The translations under genes and the position numbers were made by a program. Under the pieces are notes generated by a model. The model was not told the origin of the DNA. It did no database searches and saw nothing but the letters and a program-made list of their open reading frames with translations. Below, piece by piece: positions 1 through 10,336 of a stretch of DNA of 64,000 bases; position 1 is the stretch's first letter, and each line of letters opens with the position of its first letter. This DNA is from Reticulascus tulasneorum (Eukaryota > Ascomycota > Sordariomycetes > Glomerellales > Reticulascaceae), in the NCBI GenBank assembly GCA_001557505.1, contig LSAX01000004.1:744001-808000 (forward strand), written 5' to 3'.

Positions 1-3000
1 TCCCGTATTCGACGGTCGGCGTGGAAATCAACCCCATGGTAGTGTCTGCGGAAGAATATTGGAAACTCAGCGCGATCTTCGACATGGCCATCTCTTTGTC
101 CATTGCCATTTTCTGCCTGAGCATCATCATCATTGGCACGGTGTTCTGGTACACAATCAGCCGTTCCCGGCAGGCAGCTAGGAGCTCCTCTGGGCTTCCG
201 GAGGCGCAGGCCGCCGTGTATTTCTCCCGCATGCGAGGCGAATACATGCAGCATATGTTCTTGTCCTCCAGCGTCGTCTTCTGCAAGGGCATTGAGCTGA
301 CCAACGCCGTACCAATCGCAAATGACTCGTAGCAGTCCAGGCAGATGGTGCAATCATGCCAACCATACCAGGCTCGGCTTGCCAGCTGAACCCGTGCTTC
401 ACAGATCGGAACTGGCGCCCATTTGCGGACGTAGTTCTCATATGCAGCCCACACGCCAGTCTCCATCGCTTCGCTCCATCGTTTGACGAAGCTGTCGAAA
501 CGCGGAACTCGAGGATTGAAAGCGCAGAATTCCTCGTTGCCAGACGTGCTCGGGGTCGGCGTTGCGGTCCAAAAGTGAGACACTCCATGTGGAACAAGGA
601 TACCGGCATAACATCCTTCACAGACTCCGAAGTTATCCACCTCCTGATGCAGGTTGTGCCACTTTCCGTTAACGATGCCTTGTGCTGCACTGCACCTCGG
701 GCTCACCGCAATAACCCTAGCAGCGTCGACAAAGACACTAAAGCTTAGGTGTTTACTATCGCATACGTACAGTGCTTCTCTCACGCTAAGTAGGTTGAAA
801 TCGCACGCTCGCATCGTGAATTTAGCCTCGAAAGGCTCGACAACCAATTGAGCATCTTGGTCGTAGGCCGTCATGGCCATGTTGTCCATGAAGCACGCTT
901 CGCAAAGTTCGAAGTTCACTACTTCCTGCCGTGGACGGTACCAGTTGACAGATAACCCTGTCACAGCTTGCCCTTCACATTTCGGTAAAGCAAATCGTTT
1001 CCTGGCGCCGGCGATGAACTCTGCCCACCTTGCATTGGTGTCAGCCATCCGGGAGAGCTTCTTGAACGAGCGCTTGATATACTCGAAATGTATATCGCAA
1101 GCCCACGTATTGCCCTCACGCTGCAAGGAGTTGTACGGTTTAAAGCGACTAGCGAAGGGAGAATCAAGGATGTGATCTTCGTGGCAAGCCTCGCAGGCGA
1201 CAAAGCCATCTATCTCGAGTCCAGCGAGACCGAACCACTTCACTTTATCTGTGAAAACTGCCCCAGCTAAACCCTTACAGTCGGGGACATCCAATCTTCG
1301 GCTCATGTAGTCCTGTACAGACTGGAGGTTTCCGGTGCGTTGAGCAGCCGGCCATAAGGCAGCAGTAAGTCGGGGAAGAAAGAAGCGGCATCGGCCTTGG
1401 CCCTTGGTAACTTTGCTGAAGGAGGACGCGAAATGCGTCTGCCGGATATGTCTCTCGTAGCACCACGTGCAAATCAAGAACGATGGTGTGGCTGGGAGGC
1501 AATACCACGATGTTTCGTAGTCGATTTCGCGTGGGCCAGGACACATTCGAGCGACTGGTTCCGGGCTCCCAGTTGCCCGTATGCGTGTTACGAGAGTCTC
1601 GGTCTCGTCAAAATCATATAGGCCAAACTGCGGTCCGGGATATTGTGCTGGTATGGGGCCAGAGACCTGCATTCGCCCCATATCGGAGATGAGATTGGAT
1701 ATGCCCGCGACTGGTTGCGGATTTGGGGGTAGGGCAGATTGCACTGCTGGTGGTTGTGCTGGGGCTGCGTACGTTTCTATCATTCGAATCATGCCCGATT
1801 CGTTAGGGGACGGGGTCATGGATGAGCGATCAAGAGACCCTGCTTGTCCGGGAGCAGGTGTCTGCTGCCCTACGTTTGGGTTGGTATAGACCACGGAGGC
1901 ACGTTGGGGGTTTAGAGGTGGCGTCGGGGTCTGTTGCATGCCGCCAGGTAGGTACCCTTGGTTGTTGGTTTGAACCGGTTGATGTATTTGCAATTGGGGG
2001 TTTGTACCGTAGATAGCAGCATGTTGCGCTGCATATTGGTTGGGATATACAATAGAAGCCCTCTGGGGGTTTGGAGGTATCGTCGAAGCCTGTTGTGAGC
2101 CTGGAGGCGGCGGGAAGGTCGGCATTGGTTGATTAACCTGATTAGTGTATACCACGGAGGCACGTTGAGGGTTTGGCGGTGTCGTCGAGTTCTGTTGCAA
2201 GCCTGGAGCCTGGAGATGACCTTGGTTGTTGGCTTGCGGTGATGGATGGGTACTAGGATTGGCTGCATGCTGCCCTACGTACTGGTTGGGATACACTACT
2301 GAGGCACGCTGGGCGCTTGTAGGCGGCGTCGAAGTCTGTTGCGGAGGGAGGTAGACCTGGCTGTTAGTGCGCACCGGCTGATTGGTCTGCATAGGGTAAT
2401 TTGTAGCAGGAGAAGCCGTATGCTGCCCTGGATACGGGTTGGTATGAACTCCTGGGGCACCTTGAGGGTTTGGCGACGCCGCTGAGGTCTGCTGCAGCCT
2501 TGCATCTTGGTGGTAGCCATGTGTATTCTGCACCAGGTAGCCGGTACCCGGAGTCGCTGCATGTTGTCCTGCATAGGAGCCTGCATTGTAAACTACTGGG
2601 CCACCCGGGCGGCCCAAAGGCGGGGCATTCTGTGAGCCCGCAGCCTGAATGAACCCTTGGATCTTGGTCTGCACTAGGGTCGATAGTCTGGATCCTAGGC
2701 GGGAAACGCTAGGCTTGGCAGGGGCTGGCGGGCCACTCCATGCCTGAGGCGTGGCAGCTCCTGGCGTGGCTTGGCTTTGGGGGACTTGGCCATATGCGAC
2801 TTGACCGTACGGAACTTGACCATGCGGGACTTGGCCATGCGGGACTTGGCCATGCGGGACTTGGCCATGCGGGACTTGGCCATGTGGGACTTGCCCGTAC
2901 GTGGTTTGACCAGGCGCAACTTGCCCATGTTGCGGTCCAGACCAAGGTGAGGGCGAGGCATTCGGCGATGGCTGTGCAGTTGGTCGACTTGACGCCGGAA

Positions 3001-3676
3001 CCGGGGGCGGAGCGCCGATACGATATGGTGTTGTAGGCGACGGGACGTAAGGTTGAGCAATCGGTTGAGGATGCGAATTAGGGCTGTATGGCTGGGCAAA
3101 CTGCGCTGGGTGGTGTGCTGGAAAGGGCTGTGGCTGAGGTTGGCGATTGTATTGGTGCGGAGGATTGTTCACAATATTAGACACAGGCTTTACGGGGTAC
3201 GGTTGTTGAGGCTGGTGGCCAGGCTGCTGAGAATAATGATAATTCTGAGGGATCTGGCTAGTCGGCTGAGGTTGGTACCCAGGAACATTTCCTTGCGGCG
3301 CTTGCGGAGGGGTGTAACTCTGTGCAGGCGCTGCCGTATATGGACTCGGGCTAGGCAGTGTTTCGGCGCTTTGCTCCCAGGGTAAACTTCCTGTTTGCTT
3401 CCAGGGTAAAACCCCCGGCTGGCTTCCGGCAGAGGGAAGCGTTTGATGATATGACTGAGATGCGGCTGCCCCGGAAGGAGGCGGGTAGTGTTGAACCGGC
3501 GTTTGCGCAGCTGGCGAGTGCGATGGCTGATGGTTGCCGGTGGCTTGCGGCTGGGGGGCCTGTTGTGAGTACAACTGGGGATGGCTCGGCGCGCTGGTCT
3601 GTTGTTGTGAATCGGATCCAGTTCCTGACGCTTGGAGCGGCGGCGGATAGAAATAGTTAGTTCCGCTGCTGTCCAT
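1..3676 (-). CDS. Giant Pro/Gln-rich, cysteine-pair protein (C-terminus off the left edge)
   Basis: One uninterrupted minus-strand frame runs from an ATG at 3674-3676 to the window edge, at least 1225 codons with no intron, so the stop lies outside. Residues 1 to about 620 are low-complexity Pro/Gln/Ser/Tyr sequence (begins MDSSGTNYFYPPP) with a pentapeptide array and imperfect repeats of the type NPQRASVVYTN. From about residue 650 it becomes a folded, cysteine-rich region with at least five spaced CxxC pairs (ICTWC, ACEAC, LCEAC, VCEGC, ICLDC), each followed by a conserved stretch with W and CD motifs, suggesting repeated metal-binding-like modules. I recognise no named family; similar long proteins are often annotated only as hypothetical or integral membrane proteins in ascomycetes. 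No membrane segment is visible in the part present. The long single frame and clear composition make coding status secure; function is unknown. Confidence 0.8.
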   Translation of the reverse strand, partial: MDSSGTNYFYPPPLQASGTGSDSQQQTSAPSHPQLYSQQAPQPQATGNHQPSHSPAAQTPVQHYPPPSGAAASQSYHQTLPSAGSQPGVLPWKQTGSLPWEQSAETLPSPSPYTAAPAQSYTPPQAPQGNVPGYQPQPTSQIPQNYHYSQQPGHQPQQPYPVKPVSNIVNNPPHQYNRQPQPQPFPAHHPAQFAQPYSPNSHPQPIAQPYVPSPTTPYRIGAPPPVPASSRPTAQPSPNASPSPWSGPQHGQVAPGQTTYGQVPHGQVPHGQVPHGQVPHGQVPHGQVPYGQVAYGQVPQSQATPGAATPQAWSGPPAPAKPSVSRLGSRLSTLVQTKIQGFIQAAGSQNAPPLGRPGGPVVYNAGSYAGQHAATPGTGYLVQNTHGYHQDARLQQTSAASPNPQGAPGVHTNPYPGQHTASPATNYPMQTNQPVRTNSQVYLPPQQTSTPPTSAQRASVVYPNQYVGQHAANPSTHPSPQANNQGHLQAPGLQQNSTTPPNPQRASVVYTNQVNQPMPTFPPPPGSQQASTIPPNPQRASIVYPNQYAAQHAAIYGTNPQLQIHQPVQTNNQGYLPGGMQQTPTPPLNPQRASVVYTNPNVGQQTPAPGQAGSLDRSSMTPSPNESGMIRMIETYAAPAQPPAVQSALPPNPQPVAGISNLISDMGRMQVSGPIPAQYPGPQFGLYDFDETETLVTRIRATGSPEPVARMCPGPREIDYETSWYCLPATPSFLICTWCYERHIRQTHFASSFSKVTKGQGRCRFFLPRLTAALWPAAQRTGNLQSVQDYMSRRLDVPDCKGLAGAVFTDKVKWFGLAGLEIDGFVACEACHEDHILDSPFASRFKPYNSLQREGNTWACDIHFEYIKRSFKKLSRMADTNARWAEFIAGARKRFALPKCEGQAVTGLSVNWYRPRQEVVNFELCEACFMDNMAMTAYDQDAQLVVEPFEAKFTMRACDFNLLSVREALYVCDSKHLSFSVFVDAARVIAVSPRCSAAQGIVNGKWHNLHQEVDNFGVCEGCYAGILVPHGVSHFWTATPTPSTSGNEEFCAFNPRVPRFDSFVKRWSEAMETGVWAAYENYVRKWAPVPICEARVQLASRAWYGWHDCTICLDCYESFAIGTALVSSMPLQKTTLEDKNICCMYSPRMREKYTAACASGSPEELLAACRERLIVYQNTVPMMMMLRQKMAMDKEMAMSKIALSFQYSSADTTMGLISTPTVEYG
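2777..2911 (-). repeat. In-frame 15-bp tandem repeat (GQVPH pentads)
   Basis: Nine consecutive 15-bp units encode GQTTY, five copies of GQVPH, then GQVPY, GQVAY and GQVPQ, inside the disordered half of the left-edge protein. The five central units are almost identical at the DNA level, as expected for a minisatellite that changes copy number by slippage. Confidence 0.9.
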
Positions 3677-4668
3677 GTTGCAATCCTGTTTGATGACGCT
3701 TCACTCCGTGAAAAGGGTGGGAAACGAGGTTACAGCGGGAGAGATTCCAGGTTTTCTTTGCTCTAAAGAGTGACAGCAACCCGAGCGTAATTAAAAACTG
3801 TTTCACAGAGCACAGACCGAGGTAAGAGGGGTAGAATCAACGTTCGTGATAGTTCAGCCGCATTTTATGGGGCAGGGCATATTTGCGCTTGGGTTACATT
3901 GGGTGGTAACTTATCGGCCTAGTGTCTGTCGCTAGTCCAGCTAGTTTGCCCAGAACATATGGGGCAAGGTGCACCCCCAGGCTTTATGATTTGGGGGTTA
4001 TTCATAAAGCTCTGTTGCCCAGCCTAGCCGTGTCCAAATGCAGGATGAGCTGTACCGACCAGATATTTCGGCGCTATTTCAAAGACAGAAGCTGGCAATA
4101 TGTTGCGGCTGAGCGGGACCCCCCACAGGCTATCTTGATATGTCTCGGTGACTTACCTAATCAAATTAGAGCTTGAATGAGACTGCAGGGTTTTATGAGT
4201 TCGCTGGGGCTGGGAGTCGAGGGTCACGATCTTTGAGACAGAAAGGTTCTGCGGATTTTGTGGGATAACGAGCCAGATGTTCAGTATGTTATTTAGATAT
4301 TTACACCGAGAATAGGTCGTTTTTTCAATTTCATATCCAGTAACACCAGTCTTTGTATCAAGTCATAGTCAACTGAAAGAGCAGTCTAGGTCTATTATGC
4401 GGGTTCTAATTATGTACTTATCTAGGTTGGACTCCATTTGTATGCAAGCAGGTCAGCCGTTCCTGAATCAATCCAGCCAGTTCCCTTCCCCGGCCTCATT
4501 AGTCCCACGAAACACCGATCTCTCCAATTTGCTCGCGCCAAAAGTCAACAATTCCACCTCATACCTCGCATCCACATGCTGCAGTGTCTGAACTTTCGGA
4601 ATCGTCTAGCACAAACCTTCCCTCTTACCGCTAGACGTCGGTCGAGCACCGAGAAAGTCGCCTGGTGC
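3677..4668. other. Intergenic, 5' flank of the left-edge gene
   Basis: About 1 kb between the start of the left-edge gene and the stop of the ankyrin gene. It should contain the promoter of the former and the 3' flank of the latter. Short open frames here show no protein-like pattern. Confidence 0.5.
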
Positions 4669-6891
4669 TTACAAAGACAAGGATCGCATCGAAACAGGTA
4701 TCAGAGGCAGAGGCAGTTCATCGCCGCTGGAGAAGGGAAATGGAGACAACAGGTGAAGACCCCGACAATCCCGGAACACCCCTTCTCGCAATAGGCTGGC
4801 AACAGAACGGTCAGATCCGTCCCAAGGCATGTCATACCCGGAGCCCAGTGCCAGGGGAGTCAGCTTAGACTGATCGATGGCGCCGGATTTCAAAAGAATC
4901 ACGGCACACTGAAGGTACTCGGCCTCCATGTGGATGTCACTCCTGACATCGGTTCGCTGAATGGCGTGCTTTACAAGTCGCAGTGGGGTGTTGCCGCAGT
5001 TGTTTATGCTGTTCACCTTGGCACCGACGCCGCACAGGAACTTCACGGCCGAGACGATGCCAAACTCGGCGGCATAATGCAGGGCCGTATTCCCCTCGTT
5101 GTCGCGAAAAGGCAGTGTCTCGCCCTTTCCCACCAGTGTCGACATGGTCACCTCTAAGGTGGCTGGATCTTCCTCTCGACCCAAGCTGCCGATATCATGC
5201 AGTATGGCCATGAGTGGAGTTCGCCCAGTTGTGCACGGCCGACCGTTGCCGTCGTCTCTCTCCACGCAGCCCGGCGGGAAGTGGTGTGCCAAAGACGCGT
5301 GGAATTGATGACAAGGAACAACTGTGGAGCATTGAGCGTGGTTGGGCTTTCCCTTGTCGAGGTCGTAAAACTCGGGCAAGTAGCGCCGAATGAACTCTTT
5401 CTCGTCACCGAATATCCGATGGAGGGCCACGCCGCTGTCGTCGAGCTTTCTGCTCACGTAGTGCCACAGCCGTTGGCCAGTGTCGGTCTTCTTCGCGACC
5501 ATGAACCTGGCGGACCCGGTGCCGATTTCGGTAAAGAAGTAGTAGAGCGCCTCCAAGGGGAACTCTGGCTTTCGGACGAGGAGATGGAGGAAGTTCCGCT
5601 TCTCCACATCGCGCTGGCAGAAGTCGAACCCACGGGACATGAGGGTTCTGGTGAGCTTGGCGAAAGAGGATGGCTTAAATAGTAAATCGGACGGCGGATC
5701 GAACAGGTGAAGAAATGTTTCCCCTCTGTTGTTGACGGCCGTGGCGTTGTCAGTGTGCCTCAGAATCATCAGCAAAATCGAGACTCGGGCTCGCCACCTC
5801 GCCGCCACGTGAAGCAGCGTATTGCCAAACTTGTCCGCGCTATTCGCCTCTTGATCGGTCAAGGAAAAGTTCATGAACGCGCTGCCCTCATCCTTTTGCT
5901 GACTGATCGCTCTGGATAGCCGTTTATGCACGCAGCCGGGAGAGGTGGTGAGGCCGTCTTCCGATTCGAGCATATCGTGAGGGGCCAACCCGGCCTGCCG
6001 GCCGCAGCACATTTCAAACAGGGCGACTCTCATTTCTTCATCAGTCGGCTGATAGTTGGAGTACTTTCGCCGAAATGGAAGCGGCCTACGAGACGGTCCA
6101 GCAATCGTATTCTTGAAAAGTGACATGAAAGCGTTCCGGCTCATCTTACCGAGTGGGCTGTTGGCGCTAGAGTCGCTTGCACCTTTTGATGACATGGAGT
6201 GTCTCCTGGCGGATGCTGACGAGGAAGATCTAGCAAGACTTGAGATGCCGGACCTAACGGACGAGGTCCAAGACTTGCGCTTTTGCTGTGAGTGTGGGGA
6301 AGATTTCTCGGACGGAAGCGTGGTCGGAGTCGCGGAACTACCTGCTGGTGATTGCCCTCGACCAGGTGAGACTTCTGCAGGCGAGCGGAGATTTGCAGCG
6401 ACCGCGTCATGCTGAGGTAGCTGAACATGAGGCTCGCCGATGTCCTGTGGATATGGTAGTGTCGATTGTATTCTTCTGCGTGAAACTCTCCCGGTCGACA
6501 TTCGCCGCTCTGCCCTCGCAGACCTGAGAAACCACAGCCGCAATCGCATTTCCTTCTTGTGTTTCGGCCGCAAGCCTTGCATGGCGTTCCCGGAGACGGA
6601 CAGGAGGCTCCCCAGCTCCTTGTGGGCGGTCCGCTTGCTATGATCCGTGTCAGCAGTTATGCCCCGGTGAAAACAGAGCACATGTACACACTGGACATCG
6701 AAGGTCTCATCTTTGAGGAGGCTAAGAATTTGCTCGAGAGGCAGTTCGCCGTTCGGTATGCAAAGATATAGTTTGAGCAGCTTTTTCTGCTTTGAAGCTG
6801 TCCACGGTGTAAGTGGTCTGCCTCGGCCAGCACGCTTCCGCGGCGTGGATCTCTGGACCGTTTTCCCGCCGCCGCTGCTGCTCTCATCCAT
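4669..6891 (-). CDS. Clr5-like N-terminal domain plus ankyrin-repeat protein
   Basis: Intronless frame. I start at the ATG at 6891 (MDESSSGGGK, 740 aa); an in-frame ATG at 6966 would add 25 less typical residues. Residues about 20-125 carry a basic segment (GRGRPLTPWTASKQKKLLK, then LPLEQILSLLKDE and LRPKHKKEMRLRL) resembling the fungal Clr5-type domain found at the N-terminus of many ankyrin proteins. A Ser/Thr-rich basic linker follows (about 130-265). Two ankyrin blocks lie at about 354-445 (FGNTLLHVAARW, NNRGETFLHLF, KRNFLHLLV) and 555-670 (GRTPLMAILHD, EGNTALHYAAEFG, GNTPLRLVKHA). Probably a nuclear or cytoplasmic protein-interaction factor; the exact role is unknown. The ankyrin call is firm, the Clr5 call moderate. 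Confidence 0.8.
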   Translation of the reverse strand: MDESSSGGGKTVQRSTPRKRAGRGRPLTPWTASKQKKLLKLYLCIPNGELPLEQILSLLKDETFDVQCVHVLCFHRGITADTDHSKRTAHKELGSLLSVSGNAMQGLRPKHKKEMRLRLWFLRSARAERRMSTGRVSRRRIQSTLPYPQDIGEPHVQLPQHDAVAANLRSPAEVSPGRGQSPAGSSATPTTLPSEKSSPHSQQKRKSWTSSVRSGISSLARSSSSASARRHSMSSKGASDSSANSPLGKMSRNAFMSLFKNTIAGPSRRPLPFRRKYSNYQPTDEEMRVALFEMCCGRQAGLAPHDMLESEDGLTTSPGCVHKRLSRAISQQKDEGSAFMNFSLTDQEANSADKFGNTLLHVAARWRARVSILLMILRHTDNATAVNNRGETFLHLFDPPSDLLFKPSSFAKLTRTLMSRGFDFCQRDVEKRNFLHLLVRKPEFPLEALYYFFTEIGTGSARFMVAKKTDTGQRLWHYVSRKLDDSGVALHRIFGDEKEFIRRYLPEFYDLDKGKPNHAQCSTVVPCHQFHASLAHHFPPGCVERDDGNGRPCTTGRTPLMAILHDIGSLGREEDPATLEVTMSTLVGKGETLPFRDNEGNTALHYAAEFGIVSAVKFLCGVGAKVNSINNCGNTPLRLVKHAIQRTDVRSDIHMEAEYLQCAVILLKSGAIDQSKLTPLALGSGYDMPWDGSDRSVASLLREGVFRDCRGLHLLSPFPFSSGDELPLPLIPVSMRSLSL

Positions 6892-8439
6892 AGCAATCGA
6901 ATGGCAGACTATGAGATATGAGATCGCGTGCGCGAGAATCCTGGGGAGCCCATAGACACCATTCATATATGCCCGTCAACGGTCCCCAGGAGGTGCCTCA
7001 TATTTGCCGCTGTGGCTGCTCCCGCTTCTCGGCCAAGTCATTCTGTCGTGGCTTGGCAGGCTTCCAGAAGGCCAAAGCGACCAATGGCACCCGCCTGCGG
7101 CGTCAGCCGAACACTTCCAAGTCCCCAAATTCTGTCATTTACCGCACATTTCCCACTTGCGTACGGACTACAAAGGTAGTAAAGACTCAACGGGCGTTCC
7201 AGCGCCGTCAGTACTTCGTAATGTCTCAGACCCTGGTAAACTGGAACCCCTTCCTTGAAGGGCGGTAATGAATGGTACGTACGAAGTAGCTGACCATCCA
7301 AGCCACAGGCGTCCGGTCCCCTATGGAAGCAAACCGGTCTTGCCGACGACGCATCGACGCCTGGTCCAAGTAATTTCTGTTGCGCAAATATTCTTGCACG
7401 TCACGCTAATTCGGGCAGGTGTATTCGTAAGACCTGTCCGCCACGAGCTGAGGTGAAGGTCAGCATGAGGCTCGCGGCACATTAATAGAATGGCAATTAT
7501 GGGATGGCATTCGATAACAAAAACCCCTGAAAATACCATAACTTCGTCCCCGCTTCGGGAGGGGGCTGGAGAGCTCGTCTTGATCGTTAACCGTTTGATC
7601 GCATCACCGAGCCTTGCATACTTAGTTCAAACTCCCAATCTGTGGACTGCTTTGCGGCGCTTTAGGTCCTGGTCGTCACTTTCGCTGGCAAAATTCAATG
7701 TCCACTTTCGTTCACGTTCACCACAGCTTCCACAGGGCCGAACTGCTCTCTCTCGCTCTCTCGCTGTCTTTTTGCCCTCTCTGTTCTAAACCCCCCTCCC
7801 TCATCCTCCCCTAGGATCGACCTGGCTTTTTGCAGCCTATCGGTTTACGGTACTCAAAACAGAGAGAGACTGAGAGAGCAACACACAGAAAAGGAGAAAG
7901 GTCCAACGGAGGCAGGGGAGTAGACCTGACAGTGGCCTTGTCATAAGGCTGAGCGTAGAGACCAACTGTGCAGTATACTGTAAGAACGCAAAGGGATTAG
8001 CTGGTCGCAAGTACGAGTATTGTGCGGGAGCTCACGGCCCTCAAAGTTCGGCCTTTAGGGCTCGGACACCTCTCTCGATCTCGCTCGTGGCCCCTGTCAG
8101 TATGTACTCTCGTCGCAGGCGTCAGGCGTCATATGTCACGAGCTCATCCTCACGCTAGTCCGCAGCAGAGCAGAGCTCACTGATCGCGGTGATGCCCGCA
8201 GCGCCTTGTCTGCGCGCCATTCTCCGATAGGGTGACCAACTAATTGGTGTGTAGGGGCTGGCTCCCCAAACTTTGATTCGGAATCTGACCTTCACGGCAC
8301 TAGTGGCGCACTTGGGCAAAATAAGAGAATGGCATTGCACTCCTGCCTGTGATTGCTTTCTAACTAGTGTATCTTTACGGACTAGAGGTAGCACACATAG
8401 GGGCGACTAATTTGCGGACAGCGTGGCGATTCAAGAACA
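6892..8439. other. Gene-poor intergenic with CT/GA-rich tract
   Basis: No convincing coding frame. A pyrimidine-rich stretch (CTCTCTCTCGCTCTCTCG, about 7738-7815) is followed by a purine-rich stretch (GAGAGAGACTGAGAGAG, about 7861-7905), giving an imperfect inverted CT/GA arrangement. Confidence 0.5.
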
Positions 8440-8461
8440 TTATTTTTGCGCGCAAAAATAA
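8440..8461. repeat. Perfect 22-bp palindrome
   Basis: Positions 8440-8461 read the same on both strands, centred on GCGCGC with A/T-rich flanks. Its core (TTTTTGCGCGC) recurs in the inverted repeat at 8707-8797, so the two may come from one decayed terminal-inverted-repeat element. Confidence 0.8.
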
Positions 8462-8706
8462 CTGATGGAGGGATACAGCGGCCAACGATTTGGCCGCCAT
8501 CTGGATAGACGATGACTGGGGGTGAACGAATCGTAAACGGAGCTGTGACCAATGCCCAGTTAAAATAGCCTTGTAGCAACCAATCATCGTCTAGAACATC
8601 GCCAAGGGTCCAAGGGCTGTCAATTAAGACGGCTTGCGTGGTGGTTGTTTTGGGGGCTTGTGTTATTTTTTGCGCTGGTGAGATAGTTGCATTCTACAAC
8701 TCTTGG

Positions 8707-8797
8707 AACCGGTAGTATTACTTGCGCGCAGAAATCAACCAGCCCCTCGGATATGGGACTATATAATGATTTTTGCGCGCAGGTAATACTACTGGTT
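8707..8797. repeat. 31-bp inverted repeat with 29-bp loop (possible MITE remnant)
   Basis: The left arm 8707-8737 matches the reverse complement of 8767-8797 at 28 of 31 positions; all three differences are transitions. The GCGCGCA core is shared with the palindrome at 8440-8461. No transposase is encoded nearby, so a miniature inverted-repeat element or its ends is the likeliest explanation. Confidence 0.7.
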
Positions 8798-9118
8798 GTG
8801 GGAATCGGAAAGACTGGGGCCTCGGCGTTGGTCATAAGTTTCCGTTGCGTATCCAAGGAAGTTCACGAGACAAGATAAATATATAAGTGATACTACTTGT
8901 CCTCATTTCGTTTAAAGATGACAGTATTATCTATATTGAAACCCCCAAGTCCGCATCCGGATAACCAAAAGATCCAGTACTCATATAAAATTGGGATTAG
9001 TTGCTTGACATGCCAGCCGTCGAATCTGATCATTTCTCCACCAAGGCCAGGAAGGGATCAATCCAAAGGTGAAGTTGCGGCCATACTCGGAGCTTGAGGA
9101 AGCTAGAGCACATACTAA

Positions 9119-9409
9119 TACCATGCTTCAAGTTTTAGCGCCTACGGCCTTACAGATTGTCCTCGTCTCAAACCCTCTGGAAGCACCGGTCAACCTCTGC
9201 AGGATTACCTCGAGCAGGAAGAAGAATTTGGGATCAAGATTTCTCGATTCGGCCCTTCCAAAAGTGCAAACCAATGCGTGGAAGAGCGAAAGGCGCGTGC
9301 TGAGGCTGCACTCAGTTTATTAGTGCCGAGGATTCAAGGCAACGACACGCAGCAAGAGAGCGTTAAGAAGACAAAATCGGAGGATCCTGCAGCACATCGA
9401 AGCTCTTGA
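9119..9409 (+). pseudogene. Orphan coding-like frame, probable gene remnant
   Basis: An ATG-less open frame of about 96 codons ends at a TGA at 9407-9409 and is entered after a TAA at 9116. It encodes a hydrophilic, protein-like sequence (LQDYLEQEEEFGIKISRFG, then CVEERKARAEAALSLLVP and a Lys/Glu-rich end). It looks like the last exon of a gene whose upstream part I cannot find, or a decayed copy. No family is recognised. Confidence 0.3.
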
Positions 9410-9700
9410 GTCATTGACTGGATTCATCTAAGCTGCTTGGTACTACCACCAATTTGCTAGCTTATTGGAGAGACAGACTGGAAACTGCTGGAGGCTATTT
9501 ACTCGGAGATCTTGAAAAACTTCTCTTGCACTATAATACTATGAGAGCATGCTTGGTTTTTGGTTGCCTCCAAAGTGGCAGACCGTTGCTATATCGTTTC
9601 TTTATAAACGCGGGATATTCATTAGATGTAACTAGGAGCGGAACACATGATGCAGCTCTCTAGCTACTAACTGATCTTGAGCTGGTGTGGTCGTCAGGCC

Positions 9701-10336
9701 TTAAACATCCAATTGCGCTGTCCCAGTGGCCCAAGTAGGCCATCGCTCGCCAGAGTCCCACTAGTTTGGACCAGTTAGTATTTAACCTTCTATGAAGGGG
9801 GTTGGCTTCTCCACTTACGTGTTCCGTGATGCAGCCATTCAGATATCGGAATCGATCGACGATGTTATTGTATCCGACGTATCCCATGTTGTCTCTAAAG
9901 GCCGAGCGGGTGTTTCTGAAGTTTTGATTACACCAAATTCCGCCCAAGATATCCAGAGCCTCCTTCGGGCCTTCCCGGCGGGCAGCTGGGTTATGATTCT
10001 ATGGGTACGACTGTGGTCAGCACTTACCGCTTCCTTTTCGGAAGATACTTTTGATATTTTGAGGGCTCTGCGTACCGTGTAAACGTTATCGATGTACTTG
10101 AATGCCTCGCTGAGATTCTTTTTAATAATGAAAGCGTCAAAGAAGAGCTGGTGGCGTGCAGTCGTCTCCTCCTCAGTCGGCGGAGGGGAGATATATTGGC
10201 ATGGCGTAGGCGTCACGACACGGCAACCCTGTCGCTCTTCGATTACCTTGCTAGGAGTGTTGACCGTAGGATTTGGGGCGGCATGCACTCCGACGGACAC
10301 GACCAGCATGGCCAGAAGCCCAGCGAGTAGTTTCAT
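9701..10336 (-). CDS. Secreted SnoaL-like / NTF2-fold protein
   Basis: Three exons: 10336-10076, 9998-9819 and 9760-9701, with introns of 77 and 58 nt (both phase 0), giving 166 aa. Residues 1-19 form a signal peptide (MKLLAGLLAMLVVSVGVHA). The mature part has the pattern of predicted SnoaL-like aldol-condensation proteins (COG4922 type): a helix FDAFIIKKNLSEAFKYID, YTNHNPAA across the first junction, IVDRFRYLNGCITEHWDSG across the second. The second junction places W-D right after E-H, as in relatives, which supports the model. Only about 20 codons follow this motif. An extracytoplasmic small-molecule-binding or isomerase-like role is inferred from the fold; the substrate is unknown. Confidence 0.8.

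Noticed and set aside
178..748. Open frames on both strands (170 aa minus, 130 aa plus)
   Set aside because: They are shadow frames of the long Cys-rich minus-strand gene, which is open throughout in another frame and has the CxxC pattern.
2740..3036. Plus-strand frame with repeated HAGLG units
   Set aside because: It is the antisense reading of the 15-bp GQVPH array in the left-edge gene.
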